Shown here: one piece after another, positions 46,072-57,399 of the stretch | Numbering within the stretch: the first letter of the stretch is position 1 | How the letters are laid out: each line of letters begins with the position of its first letter | Assembly (NCBI GenBank): GCA_032871835.1 | Contig: CM065295.1 | Span: 62,865,687-62,929,686, forward strand | Length of the DNA stretch: 64,000 bases | Reading direction: 5' to 3' | Origin: Dipteronia dyeriana | Lineage: Eukaryota > Streptophyta > Magnoliopsida > Sapindales > Sapindaceae | The notes under the pieces: model-generated | Told to the model about the DNA's origin: nothing | The model's database searches: none | Seen by the model: the letters and a program-made list of their open reading frames with translations, nothing else | Translations under genes and position numbers: made by a program

Positions 46072-46848
46072 TGACGGTGATTTTTGTATCAATTATAACT
46101 CACCACGCGTCACACAAATATATGTAAATAAAGATGAACAATAAACTACAAAAGAGTGAGAAGGTAAAAATAGAGACAATGTTTTACGTTGTAAAGCCCA
46201 AGGTAAGGAACCCTCTACGGTTGCCGGAGACGGTGAGGAAAGTTCACTATGTAAAAAATGTTTTACACCCTCAATCTCTCTTGCCCTCTTATAAGCTAAA
46301 TTTTTGTTAACTCTTTTATAGGCGTTATTAGGGTCTATTATACATGTATAGAACCTTAATTCTTGGTGTACAAATAAGGTAAGTTCTCATAATTGAATGA
46401 AACTCTAACTTATTGGAATGGTATTATTTTCCTTTTTGTCTCGCGTTGGTCATGCTTTAATTGCATTAGATCTCTTGCCTAATTCACACCTTGATATCTA
46501 CAAGGAAGTAAGTTTCCTTATCAAAGTGTACTTCAAGATATCTTGTTTAAGTCGAATTTTTTTCCTGCGTATTAGAGTCGTAACTTTATTAAATCTGAAT
46601 GCTCCACATGTCAGTCAACCGACCACCTGCCAAACCCGACCGAAGTTCCTTCCCCAGACCGGTAGATTCACTCGATCACAGACTTTGGCCTGACGATCTT
46701 GATGGTTTCGATCAGGTCTTCTTATCCGATTGTCTGTGTCATCTTGATTGGGGGTTAATGGGTCTTCTTTGATCAACTCATGTTGGTTCGGTCTAGTTAA
46801 CCTTTGGTGACATTGCACCCCTGATTCTTGTCTATTGCTGACGTGTCA
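46072..46848 (-). repeat. 5' LTR of element C
   Basis: A ~777-bp LTR that starts TGACACGTCAGC on the minus strand and ends GTCA at the primer site. Its first ~215 bp pair with 38664-38878. Ends are set by that alignment and the primer site; the target duplication cannot be tested because the other LTR is truncated. Confidence 0.8.
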
Positions 46849-48379
46849 TACCATTTAAATTACACCAATAACAACTTTAAATTGAAATTTTATTAGAAAT
46901 TTTAAATTTAAACTCATTCCACTAATCAAAATTTTAATTTCTATTGTAGACATATATTAAAAGAACGTTTATTGGATCATTTAATACAACTATTTTTTTT
47001 AAATCATATGCAGTTGAGTCAGGAGTCTATTGGAACCCAGTGATATCAATTGTTATAAGTACGATTCGAAATGTAACTCTCACTATAGGGGAGATGTTTC
47101 TCTATATCTTACTATTTAATGAACAAATGAAGACTTGAATTCCTATCGTAAAAGAGAATGAGAAATTTACAACCACTTTTAGGAAAGTGGTTGTGCATTA
47201 TAATATTTATGGTCACAATATACTTAAGATTGTTATTATTATATTTATAAATAAAAATAATATAATTTTTCATAATTTAATGAATTAATATATATAGTAA
47301 TTAAGATAGACCTCGGCCCTATTACACGGTAATGCACCAGCCAGCCGGTGTGGTGGTTAACAGACAAGTGGAAACAAATAATTAATCAGCATTCTCAACA
47401 AAATTAATTAATTATTAAAATTTTAAATAAAATATGGAAGACAAACTATTGGGACTAGAAGTAATTGGTCATAATATAGAAAGCTTATTGGGCTAAAATA
47501 AAATTCGTCTAGATAGAGAACCACTTGGATGAAAAAAAAATGGTCCACATTGTCTTATTTTCTCATTTATATGGTAATTGAATTCTTAATGTGTCTTTTA
47601 GTAGGAAAAACTTTTAAAAATCAAACTAATTAAGAATTTCAATAAAATTAATTAAGTATTAAAACTATAAATCAAAAATATAGTCCTAATAAATGATCAT
47701 TAGCAATGAATATTGTTTTTGTCACCGTAAGTCTAAAGACAAATAATTTATTTCATTCCAATAAATATTATATTAGAATAAATTTTTTTATCTCTAAAAG
47801 GCTCGTCAAGTTTGCACTTCTTATGGATGAATAATTTATTATCTTCCGATAGACATTCTATTGGCTCAAATTGCATTCATCCCTATAGTTCAATTTTGTT
47901 GCAGTGAACATGCCTCGTTGTCATCTCTATGTAATATAACTTGCACATATTTTGAATACAAATTTCACAATTGGACATGGATAAATAAATTCTTAAATCA
48001 ATTGGTATCCACATCTATATCTATATAATATCTTATAATGGTAGCACATGTAAAACGTGTCACACGTGTCGGCGTGATAAACATTGGCCTCTCATAAATC
48101 CTTCCTCATATTATATCAATCTATTATCAAAGGTCATTTTATATACAAGATGAACTCCTAACTACTTATTTAATTTATATCAATGACCTATTTTATTGAA
48201 ATAAAATGAAAAGTCACTCTCTATACATTGAACTCATTAACAATTGAAAAATTAATTGAATTTATGATTCACCTATTTCATTGAAGTAAAGTGGAATATC
48301 ACTTTATTTATATACTAGTATGCAGCCCGTACGGTGTGTGGACACGATAAAACATAACGTAATCGATAAAACATAAATT
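46849..48379. other. AT-rich spacer, no gene seen
   Basis: AT-rich DNA without a recognisable gene. 46880-46950 shares ATCAAAATTTTAATTTCTAT with 22125. Near 48311-48340 on the minus strand CCGTACGGGCTGCATACTAG, then T, resembles a decayed Helitron 3' end. Confidence 0.55.
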
Positions 48380-49650
48380 TAAAAAACAATTCGTGTATAT
48401 TTTTCTATTTTTACTTTCGTTTGTAATAACAATTATTTAACAATACTTAAAATAAATTAATTAATAAGAATTTTTTGTTGAAAAAAAAATATGACTTGTC
48501 TTTTAAACTTACCGAATAATGTAATATTTAAAAAAAAAACTTAATGATTAAAAATCAATTATGAGATTGATTAACAGAACTCGCTATTCTATTAATTATA
48601 TGATTGACACTTGATTACCTATGGAGTTTTTATTTAAGAAAAAAATAATATTATTAAAAATTATTACAATTAATAACTTACCAAATATTATAATGTTAAT
48701 TATATAGATAACTAATTAACTATACTTTTTTTTAAAATATTGCAATTATTTAACAACAATTTAAAATAAACTAATTAATATCAATTTATGGTTTTTTGGT
48801 AAAAAAAAATTATATAACTTGTCTTTTAAACTTACCAAATAATGTAAATCTTTAAAAAAAAAACTTAATAATTAAAATTCAATTACGATATTGGTTAAAA
48901 GAATTTATTCACTATGCATTATTTATGTGATTGAATGTGATCACCTTTAGGTTTTTCATTTATGAAAAAAAAAATATTATTAAAAATTATTACAATTAAT
49001 AACTTACAAAATATTATAATATATATTATACAGAAAACTAATTAATAATATTTTTTAAAATTTTAAAACTAATTAACAATAATTAAAAAAAAAGCTAATT
49101 AATACAAATTTGGGGCTTGTTAGCAAAAAAAATATTATGGCTTGTCTTTTTAACTTACCAAATAATGTTATATTTCAAAAATGAAAAACAAACTTATAAT
49201 TAAAAATCAATTATGAGATTGGTTAAGAGAATTTATCCACTATCCCATTAACTAAGTGATTGACTCTTGATTACCTACAGATTTTTTATTTTGGAAAAAA
49301 AAATTATTAAAAATTATTACAATTAATAATTTACCAAATATTATAATGTAAATTATATAGATAACTAATTAAATATATGTTTGTTTTTGAAATATTACAA
49401 TTATTTAACAATACTTAAAAATAAACTAATTAATACAAATTAATGGCTTGTTAGGCAAAAAAAAAAATATGGCTTGTCTTTTAAACTTAAAATATAATCT
49501 AAAACTTTTTTAAAAAAATTAATAATTAAAAATCAATTATGAGAATGGTTAAGAGAATTTATTTGTTGTCCCATTAATTACGTGATTGTCTCTTGATTAC
49601 CTATAATTTTTTTATTTAAGAAAAAAAATATTATTACAAATTATTACGAG
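48380..49650. repeat. ~325-bp tandem array, about 4 copies
   Basis: A unit recurs with the landmark GGCTTGTCTTTTAAACTTAC at about 48492, 48822, 49140 and 49470 (spacing ~320-330 bp). Other shared words are AAAAATCAATTATGAGA, TTGATTACCTA, AATTATTACAATTAATAA and TAACAATACTTAAAA. Copies differ by substitutions and A-run length. A lone monomer lies at about 26040-26330. It is noncoding and satellite-like. Confidence 0.85.
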
Positions 49651-50230
49651 GTTAACACATGATGACTTCTAATTAAAAAAATGTTGTTATTATATTATTA
49701 TAAATGATATAATTTTTATTGGAATATCACAGGAGACAACACATCCCATAATTTCTTTGTTGGTTTTGATTTCCAAAGAATTTCAGTAATTTCTTAAGTT
49801 TATTTTTATTTCCAAAAAATAAAACCAAAATTTACAATAAATGAGAGATCAAAATTTACATCCTCAAAAATATCTATTTACAAAACATAAGCAAACAAAA
49901 TATACATTCACAAAAAAAAAATTACATTAAAAAACAATAATTCACTAAATTGCATAAATGAAAAGCACATAAAAATTTGCACAAATTTTTGATGGGTCCA
50001 TTTGTATAAAGAAAAATCACACACTAATTTGCACTATTTTTATTGGTGGGCTGGTCGGTAGCCATTCATCAATCACAAAACACTATTGGATAAATTATCA
50101 TCATATCCTCGCCGGAAAATGGATTCCGATCAGATTCAAATTGGATGAGAGCCCGTTTTAAGTTTTTATTATATTTTTTTGTATTTTCTTTTTATAAATT
50201 TTTAATTTATTGTAATTTTCATTAAATAAT
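49651..50230. other. AT-rich spacer, no gene seen
   Basis: AT-rich sequence between the tandem array and element D, without an ORF or recognised element. Confidence 0.6.
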
Positions 50231-50235
50231 ACAAA

Positions 50236-51139
50236 TGTTGTCGTATGTGAATTTTACCAATCATACATGTCATCAACGGGAAGGAGAAAATTACCAGGTG
50301 GATACCCAAATAGGTACTCAGGAAATATCCTACGAGGCATCATTAAAGAAAAGAAAACCTGAGTAAACCAGTAGCATGGAAAGACCTACTCGAGATCAAC
50401 TAAATTACTCCAAATCAATTAAAAGTACTCGGGGTAGACAAAAAAACACCTTCTACTCAGGCTTAAACGGTGATACTCGGGACCAACAAGTGTAATTCTT
50501 ACTCGGGATAAATGCGACCCGAGTAAGAAACTTAGTGCTTAGTTTATACGGATTGAGTCATAAAATACACGAAGATAGCCATCAGGAAGGAATCCGAAAG
50601 AGAACAGAATATTGAGCTAGAAGAATCCTCAATCAGGAAACAACTTGATTTCGCTAGAAAGACTACATTCTTATAAGGAAACAAGTCCAAATAAAACTGC
50701 ACTACTAGAGTCTCATTCGATTTCCATAAGAGACTCCGAAACAGGAAAGAAGACAAATCAACCTCAAGCAAGTAACCGAATCACAATTAAATACAAAGAT
50801 CTTGTATTACTTGTACAAAGTAGATTAGGGTTCTATAAACATATAAATAGACCCATAATCTCGTTCCAAAAGAGATATAGGCAATATAACATACACAACA
50901 AGCAATAGAAAAATACAGAGAGAAAAAAAAGAGATCAAAAGCTTGTAAACATCATTTTTTCATAGTGGATTTTGGCTTGGTTGATCCTTCAACCACCCGT
51001 GGACGTTTCTCCGGTCATCGGAGTTTTACCACGTAAAACTTGAGTCTTCATTACTCTCTCTGAATCTCTTTCTTTTTGAATTAATAGTCGAAATCCAATC
51101 TTTGTTGGCTTTTCTGACACAATCCAGAAATCAAAGTCA
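50236..51139 (+). repeat. 5' LTR of element D
   Basis: This 904-bp LTR begins TGTTGTCGTATG and ends AAAGTCA. It has a TATA-like ATATAAATAGACCC at about 50840-50853 and a cluster of CTCGGG/CCCGAG motifs in the first 300 bp (50355-50525). It ends one base before the ACAATTGGCG primer region. Confidence 0.95.
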
Positions 51140-51157
51140 ACAATTGGCGCTAGAAGG
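51140..51157 (+). other. Primer-binding site of element D
   Basis: ACAATTGGCGCTAGAAGG immediately follows the LTR; the tRNA-complementary part probably starts at TTGGCGC. The tRNA is not assigned. Confidence 0.8.
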
Positions 51158-51189
51158 AATGGTTGAACCTCCGAACTTGTTAAAAGCAA

Positions 51190-52800
51190 TGGCAGGAAGT
51201 ATAAACAGTTCAGGGAATGGTTAAAAATCACCAAGCAATTTCCATATTGGTAACACGTCACAAGATCCTACAGCAAACACAGAAAACCAGCCTGCACACC
51301 TGGCAGGGATCCAGCAAGTTCCTCCAACCAACAGGGATCTTACGATTCGTTTCCAAGAGGCCCTGAAGCAATTGGTTACAGACGCAGCAAGGGAAGGGAT
51401 TGATTTACTGGCTACAGGAGCACATACTCCCAATTCTCCACCCGTAAGGCTCCGTTCGGTGGTGGTTGGACCAGGAATAACTATGCCAGAACCAGAAGGA
51501 ACTCTTCCCCAATCAACCCGGCTGGACAGAAAACACTTAAAGAGGAACAACATCACCAGAGGCTGGACCACAATCAAACAGTACGCACTAGACACCGTAA
51601 ATATGACCGGTACAGAGATCAGTCGTCATCAGAATATAGCGATCGACCTCATCGTAAACGTCATTACGGAGTCATACGAGAATCTCGGCATCAAAGTGAA
51701 AAGCCAGAAAGAATGACAGTTACCTAAAGGTTCAACTGTCGAGGAAGCCCGGTGGGGGACATAGATGTCATGATCCAGAGCCTAACTCAAGAAGTCGAGA
51801 ACAATAGGCGTCAGATTGATGCATTGGTCAGACGTTATGGCTATAACGATTTATCTGACGACGACTCAGACAGCCCATTTACCAAGGAAATCTTGCGGAC
51901 CCCTTTTCCAGAAAGGTTCAGGATGCCGCAAGTTGAGCAGTTTAAGAAAGACACGGAACCGAAAGAGCACGTAAGACGCTATAAAAGCGTCATGGCCCAG
52001 TATGCCCACAACTATCCCTTATTATGTCTCAACTTCCCACAAACTCTGGGAGACATGGGGTTGAGGTGGTTTGGAAGGTTACCTTCAGCAAGCATCAAGA
52101 GTTTCAATGAACTAAGCAGGAGCTTCTCAAGGCAATTCCTGAGTAACGTTCACAGGAAAAAGTCAGTGGCTCACCTTGCTCAAATAAAACAAGGGAAAGA
52201 TGAGTCACTGAAGAAATATCTAGGGAGATTCGGCCAAGAGGTATCAGAGATTGGTAGTGCAAACGATGAAGTCATAATCGCTGCATTCATCAATAACTTG
52301 CAGAATGGACGGCTATCCTTTGATTTGAGAAGAGCACGGCTGACTAGGTATGCTGACATGATGGATATGGCAGGAGGATACGCACTGGCCGAAGAAGAAG
52401 AATTAGCTACTGGAGGAAGCTATATGCACGGGGGAAAGCCTGAACAGAAGGATGCTGAATCCAAGAGGTAGAATCAACGAGAAGGAGAAAAACAAGGATG
52501 GGGGTAATGGTTTCAATGCAGAACGGTCCACAGAGAAATACCGAGGCAGATATACCAATTACACCCCTCTTTAAAAAAACAAGAAGAAATTTTAGCCATC
52601 TTGGAAGAGAAGAATATGGTGCAAGAGCCGAGGCGACAATCACAGTTCCCCAGGAGAGATACAACCAAGTATTACAGGTTTCACAAGGAAACCGGGCATA
52701 AGACTTCAAAGTGTTTCCAGCTCAGAGATTACATAGAGACTCTTATTCGGGAAGGGAACCTGCGGGATGTAATCTTGAAAAAAGATGAGAGATCATAAAC
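51190..52800 (+). pseudogene. Gag of element D
   Basis: The start ATG at 51190 opens MAGSINSSGNG, parallel to MAESGSRNSSGD of element A, and is followed by a one-base frameshift before 51240. The next frame (51240-51716) reads HLAGIQQVPP, LVTDAAREGIDLLATGAHTP. The core frame (51752-52471) has LVRRYGYNDLSDDDSDSPFT, FPERFRMPQVEQFKKDTEPK, LLCLNFPQTLGDMGLRWFGR, SFNELSRSFSRQFLSN and AFINNLQNGRLSFDLRRARL. The zinc-finger frame (52601-52798) reads KYYRFHKETGHKTSKC, with Tyr where A and C have the first Cys. Three frames, so Gag cannot be made whole. Confidence 0.92.
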
Positions 52801-53029
52801 TAAGAGAGAAGTCGAGGTTGATCACAACCCTGTCAAAATCAAAGAACTAGCCCCGAAGCCAATCAAGTAATACATACAATTTTCGGAGGACCCTCTACTG
52901 GGAGAAGCAACCGAGAACGAACTCAGGAAATCAGAGAAGCAATAGAAGCAAGGAATAACTTCGACGTAAACTCGGTTGAGCCAGACCCGAAAAGGGTAAA
53001 GGAAGGATGGGACCCAATAGTCTTTACAG

Positions 53030-53456
53030 GGGTAGATTCCCATGGCGTTGATGTTCGACCTAATGACGCTTTGGTTATAAGTGCCCGGATTGGCCGTAGG
53101 GAAGTCTGGAGAATTTTAATAGATAATGGGAGTTCAGCAGACATCCTAAGCGTGACCGTATACGACCAGCTAAGACTAGACCGAAAAGATTTACAGCATT
53201 TCCATACTCCACTAAGAGGGTTTGGAGTGATAGGGTCAGGTCACTCGGGACGGTAAAACTACCCGTAAATATCGGAACAGCACCATGCCAGAGGACTGTC
53301 CTACTCGACTTCGTGGTAGTTGACTTGGATAATTGGCCATATAATGCATTATTGGGCCGGCCATTCCTGAATAAAACAAGGACCATGACGGCCACTTATG
53401 CATTAATGATCAAGTTCCCAATAGAACAAGGGGTTGGGATAGTCAAGGGATCCTAA
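53030..53456 (+). pseudogene. Aspartic protease of element D
   Basis: The active site is ILIDNGSSADILS at about 53110-53150; the usual DTG is DNG, a variant I recall from other Tat elements. The first frame ends at a stop after VIGSGHSGR (53256). The rest (VKLPVNIGTAPCQRTVLLDF, VVVDLDNWPYNALLGRPFLN, TATYALMIKFPIEQGVGIVK) is in another frame and ends at 53456. A single frameshift thus separates the halves. Element A has the same sequence with its own mutations. Confidence 0.9.
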
Positions 53457-53459
53457 GAG

Positions 53460-54520
53460 ATGGCCCGAAAAGCAAACCTGTTAGTATACAAAGACAAGCA
53501 TGATGTTGAACAAGTGTGCACCATAATGCAGCCAAATCAGTGTAAAGAATCCTTATCGTTCGAACTAGATCCAAGGGAGGACTCGAATGAATACAAAACA
53601 GAATTGGTTGAAGTAGTATTTAAAGAAGACGAACCGGATAAGAAAATCAAGATCGGGGCTAACTTGGATGGAAAAGTCAAGCAAGACTTAACCAATCTGC
53701 TTAGAGAGTACAAAGATGTATTCGCTTGGAGTCACGAAGATATGATCGAAATAGATGCCCGAGTAATATCCCACTACCTCGCAGTTAGCACGAATGTAAA
53801 ACCGGTAATACAAAAGAGAAGATCGTTCAATCCTGAAAGAAGTCAAGCAATCAAACAAGAGGTGGAAAAGCTACTGGCAAATGGATCAATCAGAGAAGTC
53901 AGCTACTCTCAGTGGGTCGCCAACGTAGTCCTCGTCCTCGTCCAAAAGAAAAATGGACAATGGAGGATGTGCGTAGATTTCACGGATCTGAACAAGGCAT
54001 GTCCAAAGGATAGCTTCCCACTTCCAAGGATAGATCAGTTGGTGGATGCCACAGCAGGTCATGAATTGCTCAGCTTCATGAACGCTTACTCGGGATACAA
54101 TCAGATACGGATGAACAAAGCTGATGAAGAAAAAACAGCTTTCACAACGGATCAGGGTTTATATTGCTACACAGTAATGCCCTTCGGTTTAAAAAATGCA
54201 GGTGCTATAAATCAAAGGTTGGTCAACAAAATCTTCACTCGGCAAATAGGAAGGAACATGGAAGTGTACATTGATGACATGTTGACTAAAAGCGTCTCGG
54301 CAGATGAGCATGCCCGGGACCTCCAAGAGACATTTGATGTTCTGAGAAGATACCAGATGAAATTAAACCCGAACAAATGTTTATTCGGAGTCCATTAGGG
54401 GAGATTCTTGGGTTTTCAAGTCCATCAAAGAGGAATCGAAGTTAATCCCGAGAAGATCCAGGCTTTGCAAGAAATGACCTCACCTAAAACATTGAAAGAG
54501 GTACAGTAACAGGGTGTTTA
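53460..54520 (+). pseudogene. Reverse transcriptase of element D
   Basis: An open frame of 312 codons holds most of the RT. Blocks: REYKDVFAWSHEDMIEID, PVIQKRRSFNPERSQAIKQE, QWRMCVDFTDLNKACPKDSF, LPRIDQLVDATAGHELLSF, MNAYSGYNQIRMNKADEEKT, YCYTVMPFGLKNAGAINQRL and the catalytic EVYIDDMLTKS. The first catalytic Asp is changed: FMNAYSG where FMDAYSG is usual, as in A and B. A CTCGTC hexamer duplication at 53931-53942 adds two residues (VVLVLVQKKN). A TAG at 54396-54398 ends the frame before GRFLGFQVHQRGIEVNPEKI. Confidence 0.93.
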
Positions 54521-55070
54521 GCTTCCTTGGGAAGATTCATCTCAAGGGCTACAGACAGGTGCGCACCCTTCTTCAAGATAATCAAAAAAGGGAAAGGACT
54601 CGAGTGGAATAAAGAGTGCGAGCAGGCATTCTTAAAAATAAAAGAGTACTTGGGACAGGCTCCAGTTCTCTCAAAACCGTAAAAAGGGAAAATACTTCAG
54701 CTGTATCTGTCAATAACAGAGCTTGCAGCAAGTTCAGTCTTAGTCAGAACAGAAGATGGAGTGCAGAAACTAGTGTATTATACCAGCAAGACACTCTTAC
54801 CGGTTGAGACCAAGTACTCACAGGCAGAGAAGATGGCCTTAGCATTGGTTTCAGCAGTAAAAAAGCTGAGACCATATTTTCAGGCCCATACAATCCAGGT
54901 TCTCACCAATTGCCCATTAAGACAAATTTTACAAAAACCAGAAATATCAGGAAGACTTACCAAATGGGCAAGCGAGCTAAGTGAATTCGATATTCATTAT
55001 GTCCCCAGAACCTCCCTCAAAGGACAAGCTGTGGCAGACTTCATAGCCGAGTTCACAGAACCAAACCTGG
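54521..55070 (+). pseudogene. RNase H domain of element D
   Basis: After a frameshift near 54510 the thumb continues TGCLASLGRFISRATDRCAP, GLEWNKECEQAFLKIKEYLG. A TAA near 54680 interrupts LSKP/KGKILQLYLSIT. The frame from about 54683 into 54761-55414 then carries ASSVLVRTEDGVQKLVYYTS, KTLLPVETKYSQAEKMALAL, KKLRPYFQAHTIQVLTNCPL and LSEFDIHYVPRTSLKGQAVA, DFIAEF. Several residues of a classic RNase H core are replaced, consistent with a degenerate domain backed by the second RNase H. Confidence 0.88.
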
Positions 55071-55485
55071 AAGCAAAAAGACTCTTGGATAAGAGTTTCC
55101 CATGGAAACTGTATGTTGATGGCTCTTTAAATACTCATGGCAGCGAGGCAGGGATCGTAGTTCGCACCCCAAAAGGAGATGATGTTGAATGTGCCATGAG
55201 ATTTGATTTTAAAGCAACCAATAATCAAGCCGAGTATGAGGCATTGTTAGCTGGAATCAGAGTCTGTATAGCTTTCAGGGCAGATGAAGTTGAGATATTC
55301 AGCGATTCACAGGTAGTTGTCAACCACGTTATGGACGAGTACCAGGCCAAAGATGAAGGTATGATAGCCTACCGTGACATCGCGAAACAGCTCTTCCAAA
55401 AATTTAAAGAATAAAAGATCGCTCAGATCCCCCAGATCCCCATGGAATAAAATGAAAAGGCTGACACATTGTCTAAATTAGCGTA
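55071..55485 (+). pseudogene. Second (plant-type) RNase H of element D
   Basis: Continuous with the previous domain in the same frame. Catalytic motifs are intact: KLYVDGSLNTHGSEAGIVVR (Asp), FKATNNQAEYEALLAGIRV (Glu), VEIFSDSQVVVNHVMDEYQA (Asp). The frame ends with FQKFKE and TAA at 55412-55414; the last block, IAQIPQIPMEXNEKADTLSK, carries a further stop. It would degrade template RNA during cDNA synthesis. Its presence assigns the element to the Tat lineage. Confidence 0.92.
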
Positions 55486-55499
55486 AGCAATAACCTCAA

Positions 55500-56905
55500 T
55501 CAGACCAAAGACCATTCCGGTTGCACACCTTCTTAAACCGAGTACAGCTGAACCTAAGCATTTGGAAATTTTAGAAATCCGAACACCGCAAGATCGGTGG
55601 ATGGTCCAGCTGAGAAGGTTCCTGGAAGAAGGCATGCTCCCGGAAGATCCGATACTAGAAAAGCGTATCAGGTATCGATCGGCTAGGTATACCATGATCG
55701 GAGGAGAATTATACAGAAAGGGGTTTTCCCAAGCTCTCCAGAGATATGTACCGGAAGAAAATGCACATCGAATACTTCAAGAGATCCACAGAGGAGTTTG
55801 CGGGAACCATACTGGGGGTAGAAGTCTGGCGTATAAGGTACTCAGGCAAGTCTATTACTGGCCTACGCTTTTCTCAGATGCACAGCAATGGTCGGAAAGT
55901 TGCAATACCTGTCAAAGGATTGCTAACGATATCCGACAACCCTCAGAAAAGCTCAGAAACCTCACCGCCCCATAGCCATTCGCCATGTGGGGCCTAGACC
56001 TAATCGTCCCAATGCCATCTGGGACAGGGGGTGGAGCAAAGCACGCCATAGTCGCTGTCGATTATTTCACAAAATGGGCAGAAGCTGAAGCGCTGGTGCA
56101 TATCACAGAAGCTAACACCACAAATTTTGTAAAAAAAAACATACTTTATAGGTTTGGAGTTCCGGACACTATAATCACTGATAATGGCACCTAGTTTGAT
56201 AATCTAAAGTTCAGACAGTTGTGCGAGAAGTACCAGATTGCTAATTACTATGTCACACCAGCCTACCCTCAAACAAATGGGCAGGTAGAAGCAGTAAATA
56301 AAATTATCAAGTACACCATCAAAGCAAAGCTGGATGCCAAAAAAGGAAGCTGGGTTGAAAAGCTTCCCGAAGTATTATAGGCATACCGGACGACAGCGAG
56401 GACTTCAACAGGAGATACTCCGTACACTTTAGCATTTGGAACAGAAGTTGTTATCCCTATAGAAACATCGTATGCGTCACCAAGGGTCAGGCTATATGAT
56501 GAAGAACAGAATGTTGATATGCTACTACAAAGTTTAGATGAGCTAGAAGAAAAAAAGGAAAAGTCCCGAATAAGAAATACAGCATATCAACAAAGAGTGG
56601 CTCGCCACTACAACTCTCGTGTTCTGATCAGGAAATTCCAGCTAGGAGACCTGGTGCTCAGGAATGTGTCATTGAAAATAAAAAATAAAGCCGCAGGATC
56701 CCTGGCTGATAAATGGGAAGGTCCATACAAGATCGAGGGGATAGCTGGCTATGGAGCTTATTGGATTGCTCGACCCAATGGAGGGGTTTTACCCCGACCA
56801 TGCAATGGCCAATATTTGAAGATTTTCTATCCTCAAAATTACATATATATGTTCTTTTTTTTTATAGTCAAGACAATATTAGTCAGGATAAATATTAAAC
56901 TGTAA
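55500..56905 (+). pseudogene. Integrase of element D
   Basis: The zinc domain reads VPEENAHRILQEIHRGVCGN, HTGGRSLAYKVLRQVYYWPT and CNTCQR. The core has WGLDLIVPMPSG (Asp), KHAIVAVDYFTKWAEAEA, VPDTIITDNGT (Asp) and NGQVEAVNKIIKYTIKAKL (Glu), so the D,D,E residues remain. Stops interrupt at 55972-55974, at 56192-56194 (TAG where Gln of GTQFDN is expected) and at 56378-56380 (TAG where Trp of LWAYRT is expected). The C-terminal part (56519 on) reads YQQRVARHYNSRVLIRKF, GDLVLRNVS, ADKWEGPYKIEGIAGYGAYW and PRPCNGQYLKIFYP. The few stops look like single substitutions. Confidence 0.93.
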
Positions 56906-57399
56906 TTTGAATCTTTGTTGATTTTTACAATAATAAATAAAACTACCCGGAATTTCCGAAAGGAAAGCATCTAGCTCGGGATTTTCAAAAGAAAGCATAT
57001 GATAATAAGAACATATGGAAGAAGAACATGATAATAAGAACATGCAAATAGAATTCTCGGGACCATCAAATCCCGAATGGGCGGAGAAGATCGTAGAAGC
57101 ATGCCAGCCGAGCAGGGTCAAAATGACCTTCGTAAAAAGGAAAAACCCGATGCACCAGATTCTAGAAAAATACTCGGGACGCTATCAGGAGAAATTCAGG
57201 TGAAATGCGTAGCTGTGTTGAAGCAATTTTTTTTTTTAAAAAAAAAGAGCTCAACGATTCGGCAAACCCTTGCGCATAAAAACTGGGGAGACATTCTTGG
57301 TATTGCGTAAGGACTCGAACGTATGATTATGGTGAGCCTTGATGTAATGTTCGGGTAGCAACCGGGTATGAAACACGTGTAAACTTGCGTGTTTCAAGA

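Larger units (their letters stand above)
38664..46848 (-). mobile_element. Tat-lineage retrotransposon C, pol-deleted
   Basis: A minus-strand element of about 8.2 kb with 5' LTR (46072-46848), primer site, gag (45982 to about 44262), a short integrase C-terminus (44262-44138), spacer, antisense ORF on the plus strand (39364-42970) and a 3' LTR remnant (38664-38878). Protease, RT, both RNase H domains and most of integrase are missing, so any movement would have needed proteins from another element. The gag zinc finger, integrase tail and antisense ORF are recognisably Tat but diverged from A/D and B. Confidence 0.85.

Noticed and set aside
57015..57310. Plus-strand ORFs after integrase of D
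   Set aside because: Short, end in poly(A)-encoded Lys or Phe runs; no match to Gag, Pol or the antisense ORF.
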